Program-made: the position numbers and the translations under genes
The notes under the pieces: generated by a model
What the model was told of the DNA's origin: nothing
Seen by the model: the letters and a program-made list of their open reading frames with translations, nothing else
Databases searched by the model: none
Shown here: positions 16,894-26,260 of the stretch, piece after piece
How positions within the stretch are numbered: the stretch's first letter is position 1
How the letters are laid out: every line of letters starts with the position of its first letter
Source: Bacteroidota bacterium
GTDB taxonomy: Bacteria; Bacteroidota; Bacteroidia; Bacteroidales; Paludibacteraceae
Assembly (NCBI GenBank): GCA_023391625.1
Contig: JAEWAN010000006.1
Span: forward strand, 248,001 to 312,000
Direction: 5' to 3'
DNA: 64,000 bases

Positions 16894-17781
16894 ATGTTCA
16901 AAAAAAGTTTTATTGTTGTTGTATTAGTTTTTTCATCCGTTTTTTATATTTCATCCCAGACATATCTAAACGTCAATCAGCTTCTTCAGGAATACTATGA
17001 GTATAAAAATACACAAGATTCCTTAACCCGTTATGCAGAAATACTGGATATGTATATGGAGGATGATATGGTAGAAGACCATCCGGCCAATGACCTCTAT
17101 CGGAATATCTGGACTGCTGAACGGTTAAATCCATATAAAATTCCCATTGACAGCATTTGCGATTCCGTACGGATAGACTGTTCGGAGTTTGTACTGCCCG
17201 TACCCGGAGCCATCACTTCTAAATTCGGAGCAAGGCGTACACGGTATCACTTCGGGACTGATTTAAGACTGGCCACAGGTGACCCGGTAAAAGTAGCTTT
17301 CTCAGGGAAAGTACGCATCATTGACTACGAACGGAAAGGTTACGGACATTACGTTGTGGTACGCCATAATAATGGTTTCGAAACCGTATATGCCCATCTT
17401 TCCAAAGTACTGGTGGAACATGACCAGATTGTAAACGCTGGCGATACCATTGCATTAGGCGGCAATACAGGACGTTCTACCGGACCTCATCTGCATTTTG
17501 AGATCAGATACCTCGGCAATGCCATTAACCCAACCAATATCATTGATTTCAACACCGGAACTCTACGTACAAACGAATACCTGATTACCAAGAACCAGAC
17601 TTTTAGCTACAATCAGGAACTAAAAGCTTTGCAAGCGGCCAAATACATAACAGTGCGCAGGGGTGACACTTTGAGCCACATTGCTTCCCGCTACGGGACA
17701 ACAGTGAGTACGCTATGCCGACTAAATAAGATTACATCCAAAAGCATTATACGTGCAGGCCAAACAATCAGAGTCCGGTAA
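16894..17781 (+). CDS. M23 family peptidase with C-terminal LysM domain
   Basis: Predicted exported peptidoglycan endopeptidase or division-type activator. The 295 aa start with a hydrophobic signal segment (about 5-22). A helical stretch leads to the M23 (LytM) domain at about 98-215, with zinc ligands and catalytic residues HFGTD (His119, Asp123), YAHLS (His168) and HLHFE (His199, His201), so it should be active. A LysM module (about 251-295; VRRGDTLSHIASRYGTTVSTL) binds glycan. It follows ndk by 22 bases. The position close to the elongasome operon (convergent, about 3 kb from mrdA) may be coincidental. Confidence 0.9.
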   Translation: MFKKSFIVVVLVFSSVFYISSQTYLNVNQLLQEYYEYKNTQDSLTRYAEILDMYMEDDMVEDHPANDLYRNIWTAERLNPYKIPIDSICDSVRIDCSEFVLPVPGAITSKFGARRTRYHFGTDLRLATGDPVKVAFSGKVRIIDYERKGYGHYVVVRHNNGFETVYAHLSKVLVEHDQIVNAGDTIALGGNTGRSTGPHLHFEIRYLGNAINPTNIIDFNTGTLRTNEYLITKNQTFSYNQELKALQAAKYITVRRGDTLSHIASRYGTTVSTLCRLNKITSKSIIRAGQTIRVR

Positions 17782-17897
17782 ACCGTAAAATCAATAAACC
17801 AGGTAAGTTTCAATCTGCTTTAAAGAGCATTTATTATTGTCATAAAACAGGAAAAAGCAGGTTTCATCCCTGTTACATTCAATAAACGGAATAGGAA

Positions 17898-18620
17898 TTA
17901 CTTTATTTCCTTATGGAAAAATTCGGAAGAATACTTTTTTATCATCTTCACTGCCTCTTCCGGATCCAGCCCGCAAATACTGGCATACTCCGTAGCAAAA
18001 ACAGCAATCACTTCCGGTTGGTAAGATAAACGCTGAAAACTTTTATAGCGGTCCTTTTTAGACAGATTCTTTTTAAACAACATTCGGTTATTGTCAACCA
18101 ACGAAAACAAATGACGATCTCCTTCTTTTTTATGAAGGATATTGCCCGGCGACATATCCAAATGATAAAAACCTTTATTGTGGAAATCTGCGATGAAACG
18201 GGCTATTTCCCGGAGCAAAGACTCATCCATTATCTCTCCGGTCATATAATCCCTCAAATGAGTATAGTCCTTTTCATATATGGACACAAAATAAGAATGG
18301 CAAAGAAACCCGCTCTCCTTTTCTTCCATATAAGCTATCGGTTCCGGAGTACGCACTCCTGCGTCCAAAAGACGGAGCGCATATTCATAAGAACGTTTTG
18401 CTTTGGAAGGACGGAAAAAGGTATAAACGACCCGGTTAAACCAATGAGGTTTTTTAAAACTCTTTACTATCACGTCAACCCCATCTACCTGATAGGTTTT
18501 CAACTGATTCCGTGCCTGATAAACCAGCTCTCCCTGTTCTTTAAAGAGGGAAGGAACCGCCTCTATAAAAGATTTTAAATATTCATATTTATCATTTATT
18601 ATAACTTTCATATTTATCAT
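17898..18620 (-). CDS. Lipopolysaccharide kinase (InaA/KdkA-like) family protein
   Basis: 240 aa with a protein-kinase-like fold of the LPS-kinase group, which phosphorylates heptose or Kdo. Visible features are VIVKSF (ATP-binding Lys, about 50-55), the catalytic loop HLDMSPGNILH (about 172-182) with Asp and Asn, and LVDNNR in place of the DFG motif. There is no signal peptide or membrane span; it should be cytosolic or peripheral. The ATGs at 18620 and 18611 are both possible starts and lie in a duplicated 18-base stretch. It is the last gene of the mreB-mreC-mreD-mrdA-rodA operon (9 bases after rodA), which suggests a role in envelope assembly. Confidence 0.78.
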   Translation of the reverse strand: MINMKVIINDKYEYLKSFIEAVPSLFKEQGELVYQARNQLKTYQVDGVDVIVKSFKKPHWFNRVVYTFFRPSKAKRSYEYALRLLDAGVRTPEPIAYMEEKESGFLCHSYFVSIYEKDYTHLRDYMTGEIMDESLLREIARFIADFHNKGFYHLDMSPGNILHKKEGDRHLFSLVDNNRMLFKKNLSKKDRYKSFQRLSYQPEVIAVFATEYASICGLDPEEAVKMIKKYSSEFFHKEIK

Positions 18621-18624
18621 TTAT
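18582..18624 (-). repeat. 18-base direct repeat across the kinase start codon
   Basis: ATAAATGATAAATATGAA (minus strand) occurs twice, at 18607-18624 and 18582-18599, offset by 25 bases. The first copy contains both candidate start codons; the second is read in another frame inside the gene. It looks like a small duplication or a pair of protein/sRNA contact sites. Confidence 0.6.
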
Positions 18625-18628
18625 AGAT

Positions 18629-20083
18629 TTATCTTAACTGTTCCTTACGGGAGGCATCCAAACGAAGCAGAATAAACAATAATATCGTAAAACTCCACAA
18701 CGAAGACCCTCCATAACTGAAAAAAGGCAAAGGAATACCTATTACAGGCATTACCCCAAGCACCATACCGATATTCACCATAATATGGAAAAAGAAGATA
18801 GAAGCTACACAATAACCGTACACACGGTTAAAGGTTTCACGCTGCCTTTCTGCTATAATCAACAATCGGTATAAAAAGAGCAGGAACAACAACAAAGTTC
18901 CCGCCGAACCAATAAACCCGAATTCTTCACCGACCGTACAAAAGATAAAATCCGTATCCTGCTCCGGAACATACTTCAGTTTGGTTTGCGTTCCGTTAAG
19001 GAATCCTTTTCCTAATACGCCTCCTGAACCAATAGCTATTTTAGACTGATTTACATTGTAACCGGCCCCTGTCGGATCATCTTCCATATTCAACACTACT
19101 TTTATACGTATCTGCTGATGGGGTTTTAATATAGAATCAAAAATATAATTGGACGCGAAACAAAAAACAACAGCTGTAACCGTAAATATGATAAGTCCTC
19201 CAAGCCTCAGCTGCCTGTTCATCAAAGCAATCACCACCCAGTATACACAACTTACCCCTGCCAGGATTAACGCCACATAGTTGTAATTCAACTTAAAAAA
19301 CATTCCCAGCACATACGATGCCAAAGACAGGAAGACAAGGATTCCCAGTAAAATGAGAGCCTCCTTTTTCCTTTTTTTCCGAAAATAGAGATACCCCATC
19401 TGTACAACCAGGATTATACCTATGGATAATATAATACCGAGTGTTCCGGCTCCAAAAGGCAAGGTAAACTCACTAAAGCGAATAACCACAATAAACAGTA
19501 CTACCGCAAGAGCCCCCAACAATAAAATAATACCATTCATCCCCTCCCGGTAAAAGACTAACAACAGAGAAAGAAATACCAATGCAGAACCGGTTTCTTT
19601 CTGGAGAATAATCAACAGGCAGGGAGTAAAAGTTATGACACACATAAAAAAATACTCTCTCAGAGTTTTATTTTTATTGTGCATATCCACATAGCGCGCC
19701 AAAGCTAAAGCCGTGGCAACCTTGGCAAACTCCGCAGGCTGAATGCTGATAGGCCCTAAAACCAGCCAGGAATGAGACCCTTTTACATCAGGAGCTATAA
19801 AAATGGTAAGTACAAGCAGTCCGAGAACCGCTATATATATAAAATTGGTTATAATGCTATTATATATTTTATAGTCAATCAGCAAAATAACACCTATCAG
19901 CACGAAAGCAGTCAATATCCAGACAAACTGTTTTCCTGCCCGGTTATCAAAACTAAAAATAGACGACTGGTCAAAGTCATAGCTGGCTCCATAGATATTC
20001 AGCCAGCCAAAAATGACAAAGAATAGGTACATAAATACCGTAATCCAGTCTAATCCTTTTTTTATACTAATATCTCTTGACAT
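18629..20083 (-). CDS. rodA: Rod shape-determining protein RodA (SEDS glycosyltransferase)
   Basis: Polymerises lipid II into glycan strands during cell elongation, with PBP2 as transpeptidase partner. The 484 aa contain about ten or more membrane spans. They carry the SEDS signatures GEEFGFIGS (about 388-396) and GIPLPFFSYGGSSL near the C-terminus, and an early HSWLVLGPISIQPAEFAK with the conserved Pro/Glu segment. It is about 100 aa longer than E. coli RodA because of extra hydrophobic sequence in the centre, which is common in this phylum. Its start overlaps the end of mrdA by 17 bases, indicating coupled translation. Confidence 0.95.
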   Translation of the reverse strand: MSRDISIKKGLDWITVFMYLFFVIFGWLNIYGASYDFDQSSIFSFDNRAGKQFVWILTAFVLIGVILLIDYKIYNSIITNFIYIAVLGLLVLTIFIAPDVKGSHSWLVLGPISIQPAEFAKVATALALARYVDMHNKNKTLREYFFMCVITFTPCLLIILQKETGSALVFLSLLLVFYREGMNGIILLLGALAVVLFIVVIRFSEFTLPFGAGTLGIILSIGIILVVQMGYLYFRKKRKKEALILLGILVFLSLASYVLGMFFKLNYNYVALILAGVSCVYWVVIALMNRQLRLGGLIIFTVTAVVFCFASNYIFDSILKPHQQIRIKVVLNMEDDPTGAGYNVNQSKIAIGSGGVLGKGFLNGTQTKLKYVPEQDTDFIFCTVGEEFGFIGSAGTLLLFLLFLYRLLIIAERQRETFNRVYGYCVASIFFFHIMVNIGMVLGVMPVIGIPLPFFSYGGSSLWSFTILLFILLRLDASRKEQLR

Positions 20084-21905
20084 CTGGGTTCAGAACTAAT
20101 TTTTCCATTCTTTCCAATAACTCTTTTCTCTCCACCTTTCCAAACAGGTATTGCTCTATCATCAGGCTGGCAATAGGAAGTGCATACGATGCACCGAACC
20201 CAGCATTTTCCACTACTACGGCAATGGCTATTTTCGGATCATCCAATGGAGCGAAACCAATGTACAACGCATGATCCTCACCGTGAGGATTTTGTACCGT
20301 TCCCGTCTTTCCTCCAACCTCTACCCCCGGAATAAGATTACGCATACCGCCGTAAGTATTGGTCATCATCCTTTTCATGCCTATTTTTACATCTTCAAAA
20401 TAACGGTTGTCTACCTCCGTATAATGTAGCCGACGGGCAAGAGAATCTGTCTTTCTGAGATGAGGAGTAACGTAATAACCTTCATTGGCTACCGCTGCGG
20501 CAAAATTGGCTAACTGCAAAGGAGTAACCAAAATTTCTCCCTGTCCGATAGACAACGAACGTATGGTCATTGCTTTCCAACCTGTTTCCCCATAATACCG
20601 CGTATAATAATCTGCTCCGGGAATGAAGCCTCCCAACTGATCATAAATATCCGTATCCGGAATTTTACTTCCTAATCCGAAACTACGAACCTTATCTTCC
20701 CATATCCGATACTTTTCCTTAAATATCTCATTCCTCTCTCCATATCCGTCTTTCTCCAGAGTAGCTCGGAAAGCATACCAGAAATACGGATTACAACTCT
20801 GCTCTATCCCCACATACAAGTTGGTAGGTGTCTTATGATGGTGCGTACAGCGTATCGGCTGTGACTCCGGTCCGTAACACGTAAAAGTGGAATGAGGTGT
20901 TATACCACCCATATCCTGACAAATCAGAGCCTGTATAATCTTAAACGTAGAACCGGGAGAATACTGAGCATGGGTTGCCCTGTTAAGCAAAGGTTTGCTC
21001 TGGTCATGAGCCAGCTTTGCATAATTGTTTGAACGTTCACGGCCTATCAGAATAGAAGGATCAAAAGTCGGGTTGGAAACCATAGCCAGTATTTCCCCGG
21101 TGGCCGGCTCTATCGCCACAATACTACCTATCTTGCCGGACATAACACGTTCCCCGAACTGTTGAAGATCAATATCAATGGTTAAATTCAAATCCGTACC
21201 GGCTTTGGGCGCCACATCCTGTTTCCCCTCCTCATAACGGCCCTTAATACGCCCTCTCGCATCGCGAAGCAACACTTCTACTCCTTTCTCACCTCTCAAT
21301 TCTTTTTCATAGACATATTCTATCCCTTCCCGTCCGGCATAATCGCCCGGCCTGTAATAATCATCTGCTTCTACTTGCTGACGGGGCACCTCCCCTATAC
21401 TGCCCAAGACATGAGCTGCATTAGGATAAGCATATTCACGTAAAGTCCTGTTCTGAATATAAAAACCGGGATACCGATATAGTATCTGTTGAAATGCAGC
21501 AATCTCTCTGGTATCAAGCTGGCTCATAAACAGCTGGGGAGTATAAGAAGAATAACCCAAATTTTTACGCCTATCTTTTATCTCGGACATACGGGTATCA
21601 AAGTACTCTTTATCAATGCCCAATATCTCGCAAAAGCCCAACGTGTCAAGCTGCTGTACCTCACGCATAATCACCATAATGTCATATGCGGATTTATTAT
21701 ATACCATCAGTTTTCCGTTGCGGTCAAAAATAAGCCCGCGCGGAGCATACAGCGTCTGTTTCAACAAAGCATTACTCTCGGCGCCTTCCTTGTACTTAGA
21801 TTCTAAAATCTGGAGGGAGAACAAACGAAATACATAAATCAGTATGACAACCAACATAATAGCGGCCAGCACATACTTCCTGTTTTGATAAGCATCATTG
21901 ATCAT
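20067..21905 (-). CDS. mrdA: Penicillin-binding protein 2 (elongation transpeptidase)
   Basis: Class B PBP that cross-links new peptidoglycan along the cell wall. The 612 aa have one N-terminal membrane anchor (about 11-31), a pedestal domain, and the transpeptidase domain with SPGSTFK (catalytic Ser319, Lys322), SCN (370-372) and GGKTGT (KTG 533-535). All three active-site motifs are intact. The gene begins 3 bases after mreD and overlaps rodA, placing it in the conserved mre-mrd operon. A region of positively charged, His-rich loop (TCYGPESQPIRCTHHHKTP, about 342-360) with two Cys is noticeable before the SCN motif. Confidence 0.96.
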   Translation of the reverse strand: MINDAYQNRKYVLAAIMLVVILIYVFRLFSLQILESKYKEGAESNALLKQTLYAPRGLIFDRNGKLMVYNKSAYDIMVIMREVQQLDTLGFCEILGIDKEYFDTRMSEIKDRRKNLGYSSYTPQLFMSQLDTREIAAFQQILYRYPGFYIQNRTLREYAYPNAAHVLGSIGEVPRQQVEADDYYRPGDYAGREGIEYVYEKELRGEKGVEVLLRDARGRIKGRYEEGKQDVAPKAGTDLNLTIDIDLQQFGERVMSGKIGSIVAIEPATGEILAMVSNPTFDPSILIGRERSNNYAKLAHDQSKPLLNRATHAQYSPGSTFKIIQALICQDMGGITPHSTFTCYGPESQPIRCTHHHKTPTNLYVGIEQSCNPYFWYAFRATLEKDGYGERNEIFKEKYRIWEDKVRSFGLGSKIPDTDIYDQLGGFIPGADYYTRYYGETGWKAMTIRSLSIGQGEILVTPLQLANFAAAVANEGYYVTPHLRKTDSLARRLHYTEVDNRYFEDVKIGMKRMMTNTYGGMRNLIPGVEVGGKTGTVQNPHGEDHALYIGFAPLDDPKIAIAVVVENAGFGASYALPIASLMIEQYLFGKVERKELLERMEKLVLNPDVKRY

Positions 21906-21908
21906 TCG

Positions 21909-22409
21909 TTATTTCCTTTTTAATAACTGGACACCAAAGATCAATAATATGGTAACAACCGAACTCAGTAAAGCCCGGTACAGTGTTACCCAAAAGTGAG
22001 TAAAAGTAAAAGCCTCCAAATAAAACAAAGTGATGTGATGAATCAACACCAGAACAACCATATACTTTGCATAAGCACCTGCACCAAGAGTCTGAATTGA
22101 AGGCTCTATATTAACATTCTCCTCCAACGTAGTTATACGTTTCAGGAAAGGCACCCGGAGAAAAGCCACCAGAACGGAGGCAAAAGCATGAAGCCCTAAA
22201 GTATTGAAGAATATATCTATAACGATACCTAAAACAAAAGCTAAAATGAGCTCCAGCCAACGAGGCGTACGTATCGGCAGAGAAAGAAGAAACAAAATAT
22301 AAATACAAGGACTTATGTAGCCCATGAATTGTATATTATTCAGCACCAATACCTGTACAAGTACTAATATTATAAAGCGGAATATATTTTGTAACAGAAC
22401 CTGTGCCAT
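21909..22409 (-). CDS. mreD: Rod shape-determining protein MreD
   Basis: 166-aa hydrophobic protein with about five membrane spans, weakly conserved in sequence as is usual for MreD. The sequence begins with a hydrophobic helix and has the family-like GIVIDIFFNTLGLHAFASVL stretch in the centre. It starts directly after the mreC stop with no gap and ends 3 bases before mrdA. Position between mreC and mrdA makes the assignment secure. It links MreC and the PBP2-RodA complex in the inner membrane. Confidence 0.93.
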   Translation of the reverse strand: MAQVLLQNIFRFIILVLVQVLVLNNIQFMGYISPCIYILFLLSLPIRTPRWLELILAFVLGIVIDIFFNTLGLHAFASVLVAFLRVPFLKRITTLEENVNIEPSIQTLGAGAYAKYMVVLVLIHHITLFYLEAFTFTHFWVTLYRALLSSVVTILLIFGVQLLKRK

Positions 22410-23258
22410 TTATTCTATTGTTTTTTCAATTTCCTTTTGTTCTTCATAATTCAGATAATCCACCACATGCACCTGGGAAATAACCCTGAAATTCACGGCC
22501 AACTCTACCCTGATATCATAATAGGCATCTCCTTCATTCAAAGTAAAACTTTCAATTACCCCAACCGGAATACCTTCCGGGAAAGTAGTAGTTAAACCGC
22601 TTGTAACCAGCGTATCCCCCACCCTTAAATCCACATGTCTCGGAATATCTTTCAAGTCGGCATAACGGTAGTCCTCTCCGTCCCAGACCAAAGGTCCGGC
22701 ATAATTATTTCGTACAATCTTGGTATTTATGTGGATCATGGAATTAAGCACTGAAACAACCACAGAGAAACGGTCGGATACCGTTTTCACAATTCCCACA
22801 ACGCCATCCGGAGCAACAACTCCCATATCCGGGCGTATTCCATCCTGGCTTCCTTTATTCAGGGTAATAAAATTAAGACTTTTATTCGTCGAATTATTTA
22901 TAATCTTGGCCGGGATAAAACGGTATTCATATTCAGGTCTAAACGATATGGACGACGGAAAAACCATAACCGTATCCTCATTCTGCAAAGCCATCAATTT
23001 ATTTTCCAGCTCAAAAAGATTATTCTTCAACTCTGCATTTTCCCTGGAAAGTTCCTGGTTAGTGGCTTTCAGTTTAAAAAACTCAACCACTGAATTACTT
23101 GCCGAGTACAACGCTGCTACCACCGTATTGCTTGAAGAAAAAAATACGCTCTTGGCAAATCTCTCGTTATTCACATAAATGGCAAATGAGATTATTTCCA
23201 GGATAAGAAATAAAAACACTATGCTATAACGAATCAAAAAAAGAATCAGTTTTCTCAT
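22410..23258 (-). CDS. mreC: Rod shape-determining protein MreC
   Basis: Periplasmic scaffold that activates PBP2-RodA. The 282 aa have one N-terminal membrane helix (about 8-28), a coiled-coil (about 60-93, ELSRENAELKNNLFELENK) and a double beta-barrel domain. The barrel region contains NKGSQDGIRPDMGVVAPDG and the GDTLVTSGLTTTFPEGIPVG run typical of MreC. It follows mreB after 167 bases, a gap that holds a hairpin, and abuts mreD. Confidence 0.94.
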   Translation of the reverse strand: MRKLILFLIRYSIVFLFLILEIISFAIYVNNERFAKSVFFSSSNTVVAALYSASNSVVEFFKLKATNQELSRENAELKNNLFELENKLMALQNEDTVMVFPSSISFRPEYEYRFIPAKIINNSTNKSLNFITLNKGSQDGIRPDMGVVAPDGVVGIVKTVSDRFSVVVSVLNSMIHINTKIVRNNYAGPLVWDGEDYRYADLKDIPRHVDLRVGDTLVTSGLTTTFPEGIPVGVIESFTLNEGDAYYDIRVELAVNFRVISQVHVVDYLNYEEQKEIEKTIE

Positions 23259-23320
23259 GCAACTTTAACCATGTAAGAAAAAGAGATTACCATTAGCAAC
23301 CAGAGTTCGTAAAAACCACA

Positions 23321-23345
23321 AAGACAAGGTCATAATCCTTGTCTT
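23321..23345 (-). other. Hairpin between mreB and mreC
   Basis: A 9-bp perfect stem (AAGACAAGG/CCTTGTCTT) with a 7-base loop in the 167-base gap between mreB and mreC. There is no strong U-run after it on the minus strand, so partial termination, RNA processing or message stability is more likely than a full stop. It could set mreB expression above mreCD. Confidence 0.5.
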
Positions 23346-23425
23346 GTATAAAGTCATGTGGCAAGATGTCATTGCTATATAAATGAAATCCTTGTTTGTC
23401 CGATAAAAACGACGGATATAACTTC

Positions 23426-24448
23426 TTACCGAATCAGGAATGAGAAGCGATCCGCATTTTTCAATGCAATTCCGGTACCCCGTGCTACTGCGTGCAACGG
23501 ATCGTCCGCAATATGGAATTTAATATTCAGCTTATTGCTCAAACGTTTGTCCAATCCACGAAGCAAAGCGCCACCACCGGCCAGATAAACCCCGCGTTGT
23601 ACAATATCGCTGTATAATTCCGGAGGTGTCTGTTCCAATGCGCTCAAAATAGCTGTTTCTATTTTTGAAATAGACTTTTCAAGACAGTGAGCTATTTCCT
23701 GATAAGATACCGGCACTTCCATAGGCAGAGCAGTCATCCGGTTAGGACCACGTACCACATAATCCTCCGGAGCTTCGTCTTCCAAATCGGTCAGAGCAGC
23801 ACCTACATTTATTTTAATCATTTCCGCAGTTCTCTCTCCCACTTTGATATTATGCATATGTCCCATATATTCCATAATATCAGTAGTCAGATCGTCACCC
23901 GCTATACGAATTGATTTATTTGACACAATTCCACCCAAAGATATAACGGCAATTTCCGTAGTACCTCCCCCTATATCCACAATCATACATCCGGTTGGAG
24001 CTTCCACGTCAATACCAATACCTATTGCAGCAGCCATAGGTTCATAAATCATATAAACTTCACGTCCTCCCGCATGTTCGGAAGAGTCGCGCACCGCCCT
24101 GATTTCAACTTCCGTACTTCCGGAAGGAATACATACCACCATTTTCAGGCTGGGCATGAAAAGACGATTTTTAGAAGGAATCATCTTGATCATTCCACGT
24201 ATCATCAGCTCCGCTGCGTAGAAATCGGCAATTACACCATCCCTTAAAGGACGGACAGTACGAATACCCTCATTTTCCTTTCCCTGCATCTGACGCGCCT
24301 TTTCTCCGATAGCCAGCAACTTATCCGTACGCTTATCCAAAGCCACAACCGAAGGTTCATCCACCACTATCTTATCATTATGGATAATAATAGTATTGGC
24401 CGTCCCCAGGTCAATAGCGATTTCTTGTGTGAATGAAAATAATCCCAT
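23426..24448 (-). CDS. mreB: Rod shape-determining protein MreB (actin homologue)
   Basis: Forms membrane-associated filaments that guide the elongation machinery. The 340 aa show the actin-fold phosphate loops IDLGTANTIIIHND (13-26) and IVDIGGGTTEIAVISLGG (about 157-174), the adenosine motif VYLAGGGALLRGLDKRL, and the EPMAAAIG turn. The N-terminus starts MGLFSFTQEIAIDLG, with the amphipathic membrane-binding end. It lies 101 bases downstream of purH, but a terminator-like hairpin separates them, so mreB probably has its own promoter and begins the mreBCD-mrdA-rodA operon. Confidence 0.97.
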   Translation of the reverse strand: MGLFSFTQEIAIDLGTANTIIIHNDKIVVDEPSVVALDKRTDKLLAIGEKARQMQGKENEGIRTVRPLRDGVIADFYAAELMIRGMIKMIPSKNRLFMPSLKMVVCIPSGSTEVEIRAVRDSSEHAGGREVYMIYEPMAAAIGIGIDVEAPTGCMIVDIGGGTTEIAVISLGGIVSNKSIRIAGDDLTTDIMEYMGHMHNIKVGERTAEMIKINVGAALTDLEDEAPEDYVVRGPNRMTALPMEVPVSYQEIAHCLEKSISKIETAILSALEQTPPELYSDIVQRGVYLAGGGALLRGLDKRLSNKLNIKFHIADDPLHAVARGTGIALKNADRFSFLIR

Positions 24449-24500
24449 ATATATTTTTATTATAAATTAACGAGCACAAATTATAAATCAATTAAAAACA

Positions 24501-24532
24501 TAAGTAAGGAAGCCCGGGAGCCACCTTACTTA
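24501..24532 (-). terminator. Terminator-like hairpin between purH and mreB
   Basis: A 9-bp stem (TAAGTAAGG with CCTTACTTA) around a GC-rich 14-base loop. On the minus strand it is followed by a TTTTTAATTG stretch. It should end or attenuate the purH transcript before mreB. Confidence 0.55.
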
Positions 24533-24549
24533 ATCTGTATCATAAATAA

Positions 24550-26070
24550 TTAATGTTTAAAATGACGGAATCCGGTAACTACCATAGACATTCCGTTTTC
24601 ATTACAAGCATCAATTGATTTCTGGTCATTAATAGATCCACCCGGTTGGATAACAGCTGTCACACCTGCCTGGCTGGCTATCTGAACACAATCAGGGAAT
24701 GGGAAAAATGCATCTGAAGCCATCACCGCACCTGATAGGTCAAAATTAAATGTTTTCGCTTTCTGAACAGCCTGTTCCAATGCATCAACACGGGAAGTCT
24801 GACCTACACCACTTGAACACATTTGTTTGTTTTTGGCTAAAACAATTGCGTTGGATTTAGTATGTTTTACAATTTTATTGGCAAACAACAAATCTTCGAT
24901 TTCCCGTTCAGCAGGTGATTTTTCAGTAACAACCTTCAAGTCTTCCGGAGTTTCGGTATGCATATCTTTATCCTGTACCAATACCCCATTCAACAAAGAA
25001 CGGAATTGTTTTGTTTTTACTTTATTATCTTTTAAAATAAGAATAATCCTGTTTTTCTTCTGAGTCAATATTTCTAGAGCATCCAAATCATAATCAGGAG
25101 CTATAATAACTTCAAAGAATATTTTATTAATTTCTTCCGCCGTATCTTTATCAATCACGCCATTAGTCACCAAAACGCCACCGAAAGCAGACACAGGGTC
25201 ACCGGCAAAAGCCGCTTCCCAGGCATCAACCAAACGAGGACGGGATGCGATACCACAAGCGTTATTATGTTTAAGAATTGCAAAAGTAAGATCGTCAAAA
25301 TCATTGATCAGATTTACAGCAGCATCGATGTCAAGCAGGTTATTATAAGAAATTTCTTTTCCCTGAACCTGTTCAAACATATCATCAAATTTTCCGAAGT
25401 ACATTCCTTTCTGATGAGGATTTTCACCATAACGAAGCACTTTAGCATTGTTTTCGCTATAACGGAAAGCGGTCAAATCGCCTTCATCAAAATAATTGAA
25501 AATAGCGGAATCATAGTGTGATGATACGGCAAAAGCTTCTTTTGCGAACCAACGGCGTTCTTCAATGGTTGATTCAGCTCCTTTTTCTGATATCAGTTTA
25601 TAAAGAGGTTCATATTGTGCCTGAGAAGCCACGATAATCACATCCTTATAATTTTTAGCAGCCGCACGAATCAAAGAGATACCGCCTATATCTATTTTTT
25701 CAATAATATCTGCATCGCTTGCTCCGGAAGCTACCGTAGCTTCAAACGGATACAAATCTACAATAACAAGGTCAATTCCCGGAATTTCATATTCTGCAAC
25801 CTGATCCTGGTCTTTCGCATTTTCACGACGGTTAAGAATACCTCCGAAAACTTTAGGGTGTAATGTTTTTACACGTCCGCCCAAAATAGACGGATAACCG
25901 GTCAAATCCTCAACAGCTTCACATGGAACATTCAACGATTCAATAAATGACTTTGTTCCTCCAGTAGAAATAAATTCAACACCTAAAGCGTGTAACTTCG
26001 TTATAATCTCATCCAGGTTTTCTTTATGATAAACCGATACCAATGCTTTTTTAATTTGTCTTTTTTCCAT
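24550..26070 (-). CDS. purH: Bifunctional AICAR formyltransferase/IMP cyclohydrolase
   Basis: Catalyses the last two steps of IMP synthesis. The 506 aa contain the N-terminal MGS-like cyclohydrolase domain (about 1-195; KALVSVYHKENL at the start, STGGTKSF, GGRVKTLHPKVFGGIL). The formyltransferase domain follows with LKHNNACGIA (Lys-His motif), SDAFFPFPD and IQPGGSINDQ near the end. Length is about 20 residues shorter than E. coli PurH, usual for this phylum. A TAnnTTTG promoter lies 25 bases upstream. Synteny with mreB downstream is characteristic of Bacteroidota. Confidence 0.97.
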   Translation of the reverse strand: MEKRQIKKALVSVYHKENLDEIITKLHALGVEFISTGGTKSFIESLNVPCEAVEDLTGYPSILGGRVKTLHPKVFGGILNRRENAKDQDQVAEYEIPGIDLVIVDLYPFEATVASGASDADIIEKIDIGGISLIRAAAKNYKDVIIVASQAQYEPLYKLISEKGAESTIEERRWFAKEAFAVSSHYDSAIFNYFDEGDLTAFRYSENNAKVLRYGENPHQKGMYFGKFDDMFEQVQGKEISYNNLLDIDAAVNLINDFDDLTFAILKHNNACGIASRPRLVDAWEAAFAGDPVSAFGGVLVTNGVIDKDTAEEINKIFFEVIIAPDYDLDALEILTQKKNRIILILKDNKVKTKQFRSLLNGVLVQDKDMHTETPEDLKVVTEKSPAEREIEDLLFANKIVKHTKSNAIVLAKNKQMCSSGVGQTSRVDALEQAVQKAKTFNFDLSGAVMASDAFFPFPDCVQIASQAGVTAVIQPGGSINDQKSIDACNENGMSMVVTGFRHFKH

Positions 26071-26095
26071 AATGTTCCATGTTTTTTGAGATTTG

Positions 26096-26103
26096 CAAAT
26101 TTA
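26096..26103 (-). promoter_or_regulatory. -7 box of purH
   Basis: TAAATTTG on the minus strand matches TAnnTTTG and ends 25 bases before the purH ATG. No strict -33 TTTG is visible. Confidence 0.65.
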
Positions 26104-26260
26104 TAAAAAACATTTATTTCAGCAGCATAAAATACAGAAGTTTAATGTCTTTTTGTAAGCTTTTTTATTCGGAATTTATTTTTTAAGAAAGTAGGAAGCA
26201 AAATATAAAATCATTTTATCTTATACAGAGCCTTAATACACTCAGAAATAACACAAAAAG

